DNA of 8,333 nucleotides from an uncultured Lachnospiraceae bacterium (GTDB lineage Bacteria > Bacillota > Clostridia > Lachnospirales > Lachnospiraceae). The DNA lies in assembly GCA_902782715.1 (NCBI GenBank), contig CACZOG010000210.1:1-8333 (forward strand), in the 5' to 3' direction. Positions 1 to 6,842 of this stretch are shown here, piece after piece. The notes beneath the pieces were generated by a model. The model was not told where the DNA came from and ran no database searches. It was given only the letters and a program-made list of their open reading frames with translations. Both the position numbers and the translations under genes were made by a program. Numbering within the stretch: position 1 is the stretch's first letter; each line of letters starts with the position of its first letter.

Positions 1-1340
1 AGATTTCCGTCAAGATACAGATCCGCTCCGTCGGGTGCATCTATATAAACAAATGTGCTGTAAGTTACGTCGGAATTATCTTCCGGCGCCGTGCCCGTCG
101 ATGATGTCTGGTCGGTCTGCGTATTGTTTCCGCTTGCGGTATTTGAGTTATTTGTATTATCCGACGTATTGTTTGACGATGCGGTATTCGTATTGTTTGA
201 AGTATTGTTATTGTTTGTACTATTGTTCGAATTATCGGATGTATTCGAAGTATTTGATGAGTCAGACGTTGTATTGGAATTTGTATTCGTACTGCTGTTA
301 TCCTTGTCCTCATCCTTGTCGGTATCATCACTTAACTTTGTAAGTTTGAACGATACATCCGCTTCAGGTGAACCGACGGATATAAATCTTGAAAGAGTCT
401 CATAACCGTCCGCTCTTACAACAAGTTCATGGATTCCGTATTCGATGCTTACGGGCTTCGAAAAATCGTTAACTTTCACACCGTCAAGGAAAATGGTTGC
501 ATTCGAAGGTTCGGTCGTAAAATTCACGTTTCCGTAATACTTCTTGATCTCCACATCGGAAAGATCGATCACGGCATCCTGATTTCTTCCGACCGTAACT
601 TCCTTGACCGCACTTGTTCCGTCCTTGCTTATAAGAACACTGTATCTTCCTTCGGGAACGGTAAGCATCATTCCTTCGGTTATTTTCCTTATGTCCTTGT
701 CTATTTCGATGAATCCGTCGATAAAATAATCACCGCCGCTTAAGCTTAAGTATCCGTGGCCTTTATCAACCGTAATGCTGTATATTTTATGGTCGGATCC
801 GTGGATCGTGATTATGTCCGAATCCGATATCTCAAGCACGTTAATGTTTTCTTTTCCGGAACAGACCACAACGTTCTCGTCCAGTTCATATTTATCTCCC
901 AGATATTCCATTCTCGTGGCGGAATTATAGAATTTAAAACCTTCCACATTCGAGTAAGCGAAATAATCGGATGATACATCAAGCGTCTTTAAGCGTTTTT
1001 CTTCCCTGTAAAAAGTAATATTGCAGATCTGTCCCGCGCTTAACTGACTTCCTGTCATGGAGTTTCCATATCTGTCCGTAAAATAGGTCAGATTGTCATA
1101 TGTGAGCGTATATCTCAATCCCGTTTCAAGATTCTGAAAAGTGATCGATTCGGAATTCTTCGACATTGATGTAACAATGCATGTATCTGAATACACGAAC
1201 ACGGACGATGTTTCCGTAATGTCCGAATCATCGGGAATCACACTCGTTACAAGACCGTCATTCGTACATGATATCAAGAACATGCAAAAAAACGCTGCTG
1301 CCGCAATATTCAGTTTTTTGATTATTTCAGTTAATTTCAT
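1..1340 (-). CDS. PEGA-domain lipoprotein, C-terminus beyond the left window edge
   Basis: An open frame of 446 codons runs from ATG at 1340 to the window edge without a stop, so the protein is partial. Seen: a short basic N-terminus (K2, K8, K9), a hydrophobic stretch (about 12-24) and a lipobox L22-I23-S24-C25, so a diacylglyceryl-modified surface lipoprotein is expected. Residues about 30-210 are beta-rich and not recognised. About 205-265 resembles a PEGA-related beta repeat (VPEGRYSVLISKDG). About 268-325 is a clear PEGA domain (FTTEPSNATIFLDGVKV, then GIHELVVRADGYE). A linker of about 85 residues made mainly of N, S, T and D follows, and then the start of a second PEGA-like unit (VYIDAPDGADLYLDGN) that runs off the window. 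PEGA domains are found in surface proteins of Firmicutes; binding to cell wall or glycan is often assumed but not shown here. The start lies 7 bases after the cca stop and has no convincing Shine-Dalgarno, which suggests translational coupling. Actual function unknown. Confidence 0.85.
   Translation of the reverse strand, partial: MKLTEIIKKLNIAAAAFFCMFLISCTNDGLVTSVIPDDSDITETSSVFVYSDTCIVTSMSKNSESITFQNLETGLRYTLTYDNLTYFTDRYGNSMTGSQLSAGQICNITFYREEKRLKTLDVSSDYFAYSNVEGFKFYNSATRMEYLGDKYELDENVVVCSGKENINVLEISDSDIITIHGSDHKIYSITVDKGHGYLSLSGGDYFIDGFIEIDKDIRKITEGMMLTVPEGRYSVLISKDGTSAVKEVTVGRNQDAVIDLSDVEIKKYYGNVNFTTEPSNATIFLDGVKVNDFSKPVSIEYGIHELVVRADGYETLSRFISVGSPEADVSFKLTKLSDDTDKDEDKDNSSTNTNSNTTSDSSNTSNTSDNSNNSTNNNNTSNNTNTASSNNTSDNTNNSNTASGNNTQTDQTSSTGTAPEDNSDVTYSTFVYIDAPDGADLYLDGN
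72..330 (-). repeat. Low-complexity N/S/T/D-rich linker in the lipoprotein
   Basis: About 85 codons are dominated by AAT/AAC, ACx, TCx/AGx and GAT, encoding irregular runs such as NNSTNNNNTSNNTNTASSNN. It starts with an acidic stretch rich in D, K and E and ends at a second PEGA-like unit. It looks like a flexible spacer separating two folded surface domains. Its base bias also opens long false frames on the other strand. The irregular codon-level repeats are prone to slippage, so length may vary between strains (inference). Confidence 0.75.
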
Positions 1341-1347
1341 AATCGAT

Positions 1348-2670
1348 TCATTTCACAAATGTCGAAAGAAGATACTCCTTGGTATTATGTGAGGGTTCTT
1401 CAATCACATCTTTAAGCATTTCGTTTAATACCTCGCCGAGTTTCGGTCCGGGTTCGACTCCGTTTTCTATTAAATCCCTGCCCGTTACCGCAAGTTCCTT
1501 AAGACTTACGCAGTCTCCTGCGGCTTTGATCTCCTCATAATCGGAAATATTGTCCGAAAGCCTTGCCATTTTTTCTTCACGCATGTAATCGGACTGTGCA
1601 CTTAAGTCCGCTTTCCAGACTTTGAAGATATCGGGAAATGCTTCTTCTCCGATTCGATTCATTGCGCGGCGCATGTATTTTGTGCCTTTTTCCAGACGCT
1701 CGTCATGGAATTTGACGAATCTTTTTACCTTATCCGTCGTATCGTTATCATATTTGAGTCTTCTGCATATTTCAACAGCCATTTCACTTGATTTTGCCTG
1801 ATGACCGTGAAAATGATCGATTCCGTCTTCGCCCGTTGTCTTGCAAAGGGGCTTGGCAATATCATGTAAAAGCATGGTAAGCCTCAATGTCTTATCAGGT
1901 TCGATTGCCTCAACGGATCTCATGATGTGTTCCCCGACACTGTAACAGTGATGAGGGTTGTTCTGAGCGGTTTCAAAGCACAGATCAAGTTCCGGAATAA
2001 ACTGTGCGGTAAGACCCGTTTCATAAGCCGTTTTAAGCATCATTGGATTATCCGAAGTAAGAATCTTGTTTAGTTCCGCCTGAATTCTTTCCGCACTTAT
2101 ATTCTTAAGCGTGGGGGAAAGTTCCTTAATCGCTTTATATGTTTCGCTTTCAATCTCGTAACCGAGCTGGGAAGCGAATCTTATGGCACGAAGAAGTCTT
2201 AACGCATCTTCCGAGAATCTCTCATGAGGTTCTCCAACGCAGCGGATCGTCTTTAATTCGATGTCTTTTAAACCGCCGAAAACGTCCACAAGTCCGTCGG
2301 TGTCATTATAAGCCATCGCATTTATCGTAAAATCCCTTCTTAAAAGGTCTTCTTTTAAATCCGATGTGAACGAAACCTCTTTGGGATGTCTTGAATCCTC
2401 GTATTCGCCGTCGATTCTGTATGTGGTAACCTCAAAAGATTCTTTGGAAATAAGTACCGTGACGGTTCCGTGCTTAAGTCCCGTATCCACGGTTCTTTTG
2501 AAAATCTTTTTTACGTCGGCCGGTTTGGCATTGGTCGTAATATCCCAGTCATTTGGTATGCGTCCGAGAATACTGTCTCTTACGCAGCCGCCGACCGCAT
2601 ATGCCTCAAATCCTGCTTTGTTCAGTTCTTCAATTATGTATTTTACCTTTTCGGGTAATATAATCGTCAT
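1348..2670 (-). CDS. cca: CCA tRNA nucleotidyltransferase (class II, with HD domain)
   Basis: Adds or repairs the 3' CCA end of tRNAs in the cytoplasm, using CTP and ATP without a nucleic-acid template. The 440 residues show the class II order. The nucleotidyltransferase head has AVGGCVRD (25-32) and the metal-binding D41-W42-D43, then RRDFTINAMAY (111-121). RFSEDALRLLRAIRF (151-165) belongs to the conserved nucleotide-recognition region, and ERIQAELNKIL (194-204) to the following neck. An HD domain follows with H247, H269-D270, the HFHGHQAKSSEM segment (286-297) and KFHDERL (320-326). The C-terminal part (about 389-436, LKELAVTGRDLIENGVEPGP) is the usual tRNA-binding end. In this family the HD domain can carry phosphatase or phosphodiesterase activity; whether it does here is unknown. 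ATG at 2670 is chosen over an upstream GTG at 2697 because AGAGGA lies 4 bases before it and homology begins there. It starts one base after the GH115 stop, so the two are almost certainly co-transcribed. Confidence 0.95.
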   Translation of the reverse strand: MTIILPEKVKYIIEELNKAGFEAYAVGGCVRDSILGRIPNDWDITTNAKPADVKKIFKRTVDTGLKHGTVTVLISKESFEVTTYRIDGEYEDSRHPKEVSFTSDLKEDLLRRDFTINAMAYNDTDGLVDVFGGLKDIELKTIRCVGEPHERFSEDALRLLRAIRFASQLGYEIESETYKAIKELSPTLKNISAERIQAELNKILTSDNPMMLKTAYETGLTAQFIPELDLCFETAQNNPHHCYSVGEHIMRSVEAIEPDKTLRLTMLLHDIAKPLCKTTGEDGIDHFHGHQAKSSEMAVEICRRLKYDNDTTDKVKRFVKFHDERLEKGTKYMRRAMNRIGEEAFPDIFKVWKADLSAQSDYMREEKMARLSDNISDYEEIKAAGDCVSLKELAVTGRDLIENGVEPGPKLGEVLNEMLKDVIEEPSHNTKEYLLSTFVK

Positions 2671-2671
2671 T

Positions 2672-5590
2672 TTATCCTCTGTAACTCTCGGGTGCACCCA
2701 GATACGATTTAACGGGGGTGATTCCCGATTTAAAAAGCATTATTTTATCAAAGGAAACATTCGGACTTCCCGCATAAATGTATACGCTGTTCTTTCCCTC
2801 GTCAAGTTCTATGGATGAAGTGATCCTTCTTACATTGTCAAGGACACCCTCGCACCACTGCGGGCATGTATGGCCTGCATAAAAATCTTCTTTTACTGCA
2901 TTAAGAGCCTTCTTTTCTTTACCGTTAGCCGATACGAACAGAAGCATATCATCCTTTAACACAACGGGATTTCTTGCCAGAACATCCACTTCAATATCAT
3001 ATGTACCGCCGGATGCAAACACATCATATCTTACGTAGGGAGATTCCGTTTCTTTACTAAAATCCTTTGTAACGGGAAAACATTTGATTGCAGAGCCTTC
3101 CCTTCCGAGATATTTTATCACCCGCCAGCCGTTTTCGGAATCGGTATTTTTCTCAAAACTGAATTTATCGGCATAAAAGCTTATTATGCCTTCGTGTTCA
3201 AAGAAAAGGTCTTCGCCCGAAAAAGGAACGGGAGCAGATTCAAAAACCATACTGTGGGAGGTATTTTCATTATTTTCATATTTCACTTCGATTACCGCGA
3301 GCGATTCTTCTTTTCCTTCAAGTTTACTCTTGTCGCATAAAAAGATTATCTTCGCACGGGGATTTACCGAGGTGGATACTTTACCTTTCGGATTAACGCA
3401 TTTTAACCATTCGCTGTCTGTTTTAACTTCATATTCGAAATCAACATCTCCCCTGCTGTCCAAATAAACGGACACATTGTCACATTTTCCCGACAGCATT
3501 TCCGTATTGCGAAAAGGGGTCTTATACTGCCAGTGAGCTCCGAGACTTTTTACGTCGCTCTTTGCAAAATGAAGAACCGTTTTGGCTTTGTGAATGGGAT
3601 TTACATATATGCTTGCGGGATATCCCCAGTCGTAATCATCCCATGTATTAAAGCCGGTATGTCCGGAATCAAGCATATGAATCCATTTTCCGCCGTTGAA
3701 TTCATTATACTCTCTTATAAGTTCACCCATGAAAACCGAAAGTTCTTCGATCTTACGTGCGTAAACATTGGCATACATGCTTCTTATTCCTGCCAGATAT
3801 TCGTCAAGCGAAGCATACAGCTGCATGGTTAAAATGGTGAGGCTTCCTTTTATCTGGTAATAAAACAGACTCTCATAGGCCTGTCTGCATTCGGACGGAA
3901 TTCTTTCCCTTAAATCATCCAAAAGTTTTATGAGATCCTCAACTTCTTCAAGAACCCGTTCACACTCTCCGAATCCCTTGGGAGAATATACATGAGGATT
4001 CATTGCTTCGGGTTTTCTTAAAGCTATCCATCTTTGTGCACCTTCCATAAGCTTAAGCAGATCCTCTTTGAGTTTCCCGTCAACGCATCCGTGAAAATGC
4101 CTGTCAATCCACTCGTTTACGAATGTTTCAATCATATCTATTCCCGACCATGATTCGTAATCGTAAGCAAGGGCCATAAAATATGTAAGCGGATATTCAT
4201 TGCCTTTTAAATCACCGACATTTACGATCCACTCTTTTCTTACACCATATTCATATGCCTGAGTCATCTGTTCGCGGACTTTGGACAGTCTGCTGGTATT
4301 CTGCCATTCATAACTTATCGGTCCGCCGTGATAATCGAAATGGTAATACATTCCGAATCCGCCCGGATGACTTCTTTCTTCCTCTTTTGGAAGGCCTCTC
4401 GTATTAGCCCAGTTGTCATCACTTAAAAGAAAGACAACGTCCTTAAGTTCGTCCCAGTCCTTAAGACCCTCACAGGTTTCATCGCCATAGTAATAATCTT
4501 CGACTTCTTTGTATATGGCAAGCACTCTCGGAATCTGTGACAGATCTTCGTTAACGCATTCTTTCAAAAGGCTGTGCTGGGCAAGAATTGCATCTTTAAC
4601 AACTTTTATATTGTCGGCCATGGTGGCATCTTCACCGAGCAGTTTCGAATCCGCTTCACCGCGCATTCCGATCGTGATAAGATTCTCGAAATTACGGTTT
4701 CTGTTTAATCCGTCCCGCCAGAATCTTGTAATCGCATCACGGTTGGCAGTGAAATTCCATGCATTGCTTTCACCGTATTCGGCATATATTTTCTGCCATT
4801 CTTCGCCTGCCCTGCAAAGCGGTTCATGATGGGATGTTCCCATTATTACCCCGAGGCAGTCCGCAAGTCTTGCATTTTCGATTCCAGGTCCGTCCTCGCT
4901 AAAAATCGAGGACCACATTGCGGGCCAGAGGAAATTGCCCCTCATTCGCAAAAGAAAGATAAAAAGCTTCTCATAAGCTTTCACCGTAAAACCGCCGAAA
5001 TGCTCATTGCACCATCCTCCGAATGCGGGCCATTCGTCATTAATAAAAAATCCTCTGTATTCAACGGAAGGTTCCTTCGAAAGGAAAACTCCTTCCTCAA
5101 TTTCTTTTACCGCCCTGTCTTTGTTTAAAAACTGCGTGTCTATTACAACATCGGACTGTACGGCGGGTTTGCTGTCACCGAAATACTCAAGCGAAGTAAC
5201 ACCACAGGATTCGGATATCTCGAAGAGACCGTAAATCGTTCCTCTTTTATCCGAGCCCGCTATAAGAAGCGCTTCTTTCTTAGTTCCTTCACAAATTTTT
5301 GATAAATCGATTAACGTTATAAGAAAAGATTCTTTTCTTCCTTTCAGAATGCTTAAATCACATGCTCCGTTTTCTTCAAGTTTTTCAAGTATTTCGCTTT
5401 TTCCGTAAGTTGCCGCAATAATTATTCTTTCTGCACAGGCGGAAATATCGTTTATAATTTCCGCTTTTCTTTTGCAAACTTTTTCAATATCATTTGCCAC
5501 AACATCGGCTATGATTTTTACGCCTTCATATGCCGTGTTTTCAATTAGTATATCAGCCGGCACCGATTCTTTAATTATTTCAAATTTCAT
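2672..5590 (-). CDS. GH115 xylan alpha-1,2-glucuronidase, cytoplasmic
   Basis: Predicted to remove alpha-1,2-linked glucuronic or 4-O-methylglucuronic acid from xylan or xylo-oligosaccharides, the known activity of family GH115. The 972-residue length fits the family. Segments that look typical, in order: EYRGFFINDEWPAFGGW (177-193), NFLWPAMW (219-226), GVIMGTSHHEP (247-257), TIGMRGEAD (306-314), LLSDDNWANTRGLP (388-401), HPGGFGMYYHFDYHGGP (408-424) and IVNVGDLKGNEYP (455-467), which together make the family's catalytic barrel. A helical region (about 470-625) and GKWIHMLDSGHTGF follow. The last roughly 170 residues form a beta-rich C-terminal domain like the GH115 C-terminal domain. The N-terminus is charged and mixed, with no signal peptide or membrane segment, so it probably works inside the cell on imported aldouronic oligosaccharides. 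The ATG at 5590 is preferred over a TTG at 5605 because GAGGGGG lies 6 bases before it and the TTG itself overlaps that site. No xylanase, xylosidase or transporter gene is in view. Substrate preference cannot be read from sequence alone. Confidence 0.9.
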   Translation of the reverse strand: MKFEIIKESVPADILIENTAYEGVKIIADVVANDIEKVCKRKAEIINDISACAERIIIAATYGKSEILEKLEENGACDLSILKGRKESFLITLIDLSKICEGTKKEALLIAGSDKRGTIYGLFEISESCGVTSLEYFGDSKPAVQSDVVIDTQFLNKDRAVKEIEEGVFLSKEPSVEYRGFFINDEWPAFGGWCNEHFGGFTVKAYEKLFIFLLRMRGNFLWPAMWSSIFSEDGPGIENARLADCLGVIMGTSHHEPLCRAGEEWQKIYAEYGESNAWNFTANRDAITRFWRDGLNRNRNFENLITIGMRGEADSKLLGEDATMADNIKVVKDAILAQHSLLKECVNEDLSQIPRVLAIYKEVEDYYYGDETCEGLKDWDELKDVVFLLSDDNWANTRGLPKEEERSHPGGFGMYYHFDYHGGPISYEWQNTSRLSKVREQMTQAYEYGVRKEWIVNVGDLKGNEYPLTYFMALAYDYESWSGIDMIETFVNEWIDRHFHGCVDGKLKEDLLKLMEGAQRWIALRKPEAMNPHVYSPKGFGECERVLEEVEDLIKLLDDLRERIPSECRQAYESLFYYQIKGSLTILTMQLYASLDEYLAGIRSMYANVYARKIEELSVFMGELIREYNEFNGGKWIHMLDSGHTGFNTWDDYDWGYPASIYVNPIHKAKTVLHFAKSDVKSLGAHWQYKTPFRNTEMLSGKCDNVSVYLDSRGDVDFEYEVKTDSEWLKCVNPKGKVSTSVNPRAKIIFLCDKSKLEGKEESLAVIEVKYENNENTSHSMVFESAPVPFSGEDLFFEHEGIISFYADKFSFEKNTDSENGWRVIKYLGREGSAIKCFPVTKDFSKETESPYVRYDVFASGGTYDIEVDVLARNPVVLKDDMLLFVSANGKEKKALNAVKEDFYAGHTCPQWCEGVLDNVRRITSSIELDEGKNSVYIYAGSPNVSFDKIMLFKSGITPVKSYLGAPESYRG
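2675..2680 (-). promoter_or_regulatory. Ribosome binding site that fixes the cca start
   Basis: AGAGGA on the minus strand ends 4 bases before ATG at 2670. It lies inside the last codons of the GH115 gene, whose stop TAA is followed by a single A and then the cca ATG. This favours the ATG over the GTG at 2697 and suggests translational coupling. Confidence 0.75.
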
Positions 5591-5596
5591 GCATAA

Positions 5597-5603
5597 CCCC
5601 CTC
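5597..5603 (-). promoter_or_regulatory. Ribosome binding site that fixes the GH115 start
   Basis: GAGGGGG on the minus strand lies 6 bases before ATG at 5590, a near-ideal spacing. The alternative TTG at 5605 overlaps this motif, so the longer start is unlikely. Confidence 0.8.
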
Positions 5604-5626
5604 AAGTCTGTTTAGTCTCGGTTAAA

Positions 5627-6379
5627 TTAATCTATCTTAAGTTCAACGGGGCAGTGATCCGAGCCCTGAACTTCCATATGTATTTTGGCATCTTTTATTC
5701 TGTCTTTAAGCTTATCCGATACCACGAAATAATCTATACGCCAGCCCGTATTCTTTTCTCTGGCTTTAAACATATAAGACCACCAGGAATACACATCTTT
5801 GGCATCAGGATAAAGGAATCTGAACGAATCGATGTATCCGCTTTCAAGCACTTTTGTAAAGCAGTTTCTCTCTTCGTCGGTAAATCCCGCATTCATGTGG
5901 TTGGTCTTCGGGTTCTTTAAATCGATCTCCTGATGAGCAACATTTAAATCGCCGCAGTATATTACGGGTTTATTCTTCTCGAGTCCTTTAATATAATTTA
6001 AAAATGCCTCTTCCCAGGTCATTCTGTAATCAAGTCTCGCGAGTTCTCTCTGGGAATTCGGTACATAAACCGTTATTACGTAAAAGTCCTTAAATTCTGC
6101 CGTAATAACCCTTCCTTCCGTATCGTGTTCGGGGATTCCGATTCCGTAAGTAACCGATAACGGTTCTTCCTTTGTGAACATTGCCGTTCCCGAATAGCCC
6201 TTTTTCTCGGCATAATTCCAGTACTGGTGATATCCGGGCGCGTCCACTTCTATCTGTCCTTCCTGCAGTTTGGTTTCCTGGACACAGAAAATATCCGCAT
6301 CGATCTTGTTAAAATAATCCATGAACCCTTTTCCCATGCAGGCTCTTAATCCGTTTACATTCCAAGATATGAATTTCAT
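5627..6379 (-). CDS. xth: Exodeoxyribonuclease III / AP endonuclease
   Basis: A DNA base-excision repair enzyme of the endonuclease/exonuclease/phosphatase fold that cleaves 5' to abasic sites and has 3'-exonuclease and 3'-phosphatase activities in characterised relatives. All 250 residues are consistent with the family: ISWNVNGLRA (4-13, N7), VQETKLQ (33-39, metal-binding E35), VYVPNSQ (104-110, Y105), YCGDLNVAH (141-149, D144 and N146), SWWSYMFKAREKNTGWRIDYF (starting at 198, D216) and GSDHCPV (239-245, the D241-H242 catalytic pair). No catalytic residue seems to be missing. Bacillus calls this gene exoA. The ATG at 6379 has an AAGGA site about 7 bases upstream, and the WNVNGLRA motif sits at the normal distance from it. 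It lies 40 bases after the GIY-YIG gene and 36 before GH115, all in one direction. A likely promoter of its own is listed separately. Confidence 0.96.
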   Translation of the reverse strand: MKFISWNVNGLRACMGKGFMDYFNKIDADIFCVQETKLQEGQIEVDAPGYHQYWNYAEKKGYSGTAMFTKEEPLSVTYGIGIPEHDTEGRVITAEFKDFYVITVYVPNSQRELARLDYRMTWEEAFLNYIKGLEKNKPVIYCGDLNVAHQEIDLKNPKTNHMNAGFTDEERNCFTKVLESGYIDSFRFLYPDAKDVYSWWSYMFKAREKNTGWRIDYFVVSDKLKDRIKDAKIHMEVQGSDHCPVELKID

Positions 6380-6413
6380 TTAAGTTTCCTTTCGTCAGTC
6401 AAGTATATTCTTA

Positions 6414-6442
6414 ATTATATCAATTCTTTAAAGATTCCGACA
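6414..6442 (-). promoter_or_regulatory. Candidate promoter for xth
   Basis: On the minus strand TGATATAAT (6422-6414) is a perfect extended -10 whose TGA is also the stop codon of the GIY-YIG gene. A weak -35 (CTGTCG, 6442-6437) lies 18 bases upstream. Transcription would start near 6407, about 28 bases before the xth ATG. Supported by motif only. Confidence 0.45.
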
Positions 6443-6701
6443 GGCAAAAGCCCTCGATCAGTTTCATTTTGTCCGAACGCTTCATTTTGTGTTTGATATA
6501 CCACTCTCTTTTCATTGCCGATTCCTTATCGTCAAACTCCTCGAAATACATGAGTTTAACCGGCAGGCGCACCCTGGTGTACTTCGCGCCCTTTCCCGAA
6601 TTGTGGGTTTCGACTCTTTTCTTTATATCGTTGGTATAGCCCGTATATAAGGTTTTGTCCGAACATTCGAGTATATATACGTAGTGTTTTTCCATACTCA
6701 T
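6420..6701 (-). CDS. GIY-YIG domain nuclease-like protein (YhbQ/YazA type)
   Basis: A 93-residue stand-alone GIY-YIG domain like the UPF0213 family (YhbQ in E. coli, YazA in Bacillus). Seen: HYVYILEC (6-13) and LYTGYT (18-23), which are the two halves of the GIY-YIG core; R29 in the following helix; KGAKYTRVR (37-45); and KESAMKREWYIK (59-70), which carries the metal-binding glutamate E66. All catalytic positions expected for the fold appear present. A weak single-strand or general DNA cleavage role has been proposed for relatives, but the cellular function is unclear. The start at 6701 is preferred over the ATG at 6695 because GAGGG lies 6 bases before it. It is the first gene of the leftward cluster, followed by xth, which fits a loose link to DNA repair but does not prove one. 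Confidence 0.9.
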   Translation of the reverse strand: MSMEKHYVYILECSDKTLYTGYTNDIKKRVETHNSGKGAKYTRVRLPVKLMYFEEFDDKESAMKREWYIKHKMKRSDKMKLIEGFCLSESLKN

Positions 6702-6722
6702 CTCTTTCCCTCTGACTTTTAT

Positions 6723-6731
6723 ATTATAACA
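6723..6731 (-). promoter_or_regulatory. Extended -10 promoter for the leftward gene cluster
   Basis: On the minus strand TGTTATAAT is a perfect TGn-extended -10 element. Its end is 21 bases upstream of the GIY-YIG start codon, so transcription from about 6716 would give a leader of about 15 bases holding the GAGGG site. No good -35 is seen at 16-18 bases, which is usual for extended -10 promoters. It probably serves the GIY-YIG gene and perhaps the genes after it. Confidence 0.6.
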
Positions 6732-6774
6732 TTTCTTTTATATTTTTTCTTTTATGGTTTTTTAATCAAAAATG

Positions 6775-6783
6775 TGGTAAAAT
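6775..6783 (+). promoter_or_regulatory. Candidate extended -10 promoter for the PocR-MCP gene
   Basis: TGGTAAAAT on the plus strand is a TGn-extended -10 with one mismatch to TATAAT. Transcription would start near 6790 and give a leader of about 53 bases that includes AAGGGGG. A competing TATAAA lies at 6804-6809 but has no -35 at a usual spacing. No clear -35 is seen for either. Confidence 0.4.
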
Positions 6784-6788
6784 TCATA

Positions 6789-6810
6789 ACATAAATATGT
6801 GTTTATAAAC
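6789..6810. promoter_or_regulatory. Two adjacent inverted repeats, possible operator
   Basis: ACATA-AA-TATGT (6789-6800) is directly followed by the perfect 10-base palindrome GTTTATAAAC (6801-6810). They lie at or just past the candidate start of the rightward transcript, where a repressor could block it. In such AT-rich DNA short palindromes also arise by chance, so the call is tentative. Confidence 0.3.
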
Positions 6811-6842
6811 TTTTGTTTTTTTGATAGTAAAAGGGGGCAGCT

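Noticed and set aside
35..405. Plus-strand open frames rich in Y, C, L and V, and a minus-strand frame rich in R, T and I
   Set aside because: They are other-frame readings of the N/S/T-rich linker codons in the lipoprotein, with no domain and no ribosome site.
429..1392. Three plus-strand frames of 72-104 codons
   Set aside because: They lie antisense to the continuous lipoprotein frame, have no recognisable motif and lack ribosome binding sites.
2671..2697. GTG start for cca, 9 codons upstream
   Set aside because: It would overlap GH115 by 26 bases, and AGAGGA is correctly placed for the ATG at 2670.
2139..2818. Plus-strand frames opposite cca, the longest 150 codons
   Set aside because: The minus-strand frame has all class II CCA enzyme motifs; these are antisense shadows.
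5591..5605. TTG start for GH115, 5 codons upstream
   Set aside because: The TTG overlaps the GAGGGGG ribosome site that serves the ATG at 5590.
6702..6842. Origin or DnaA-box cluster in the AT-rich gap
   Set aside because: No repeated TTATNCACA-like boxes are visible; the composition fits a divergent promoter region.
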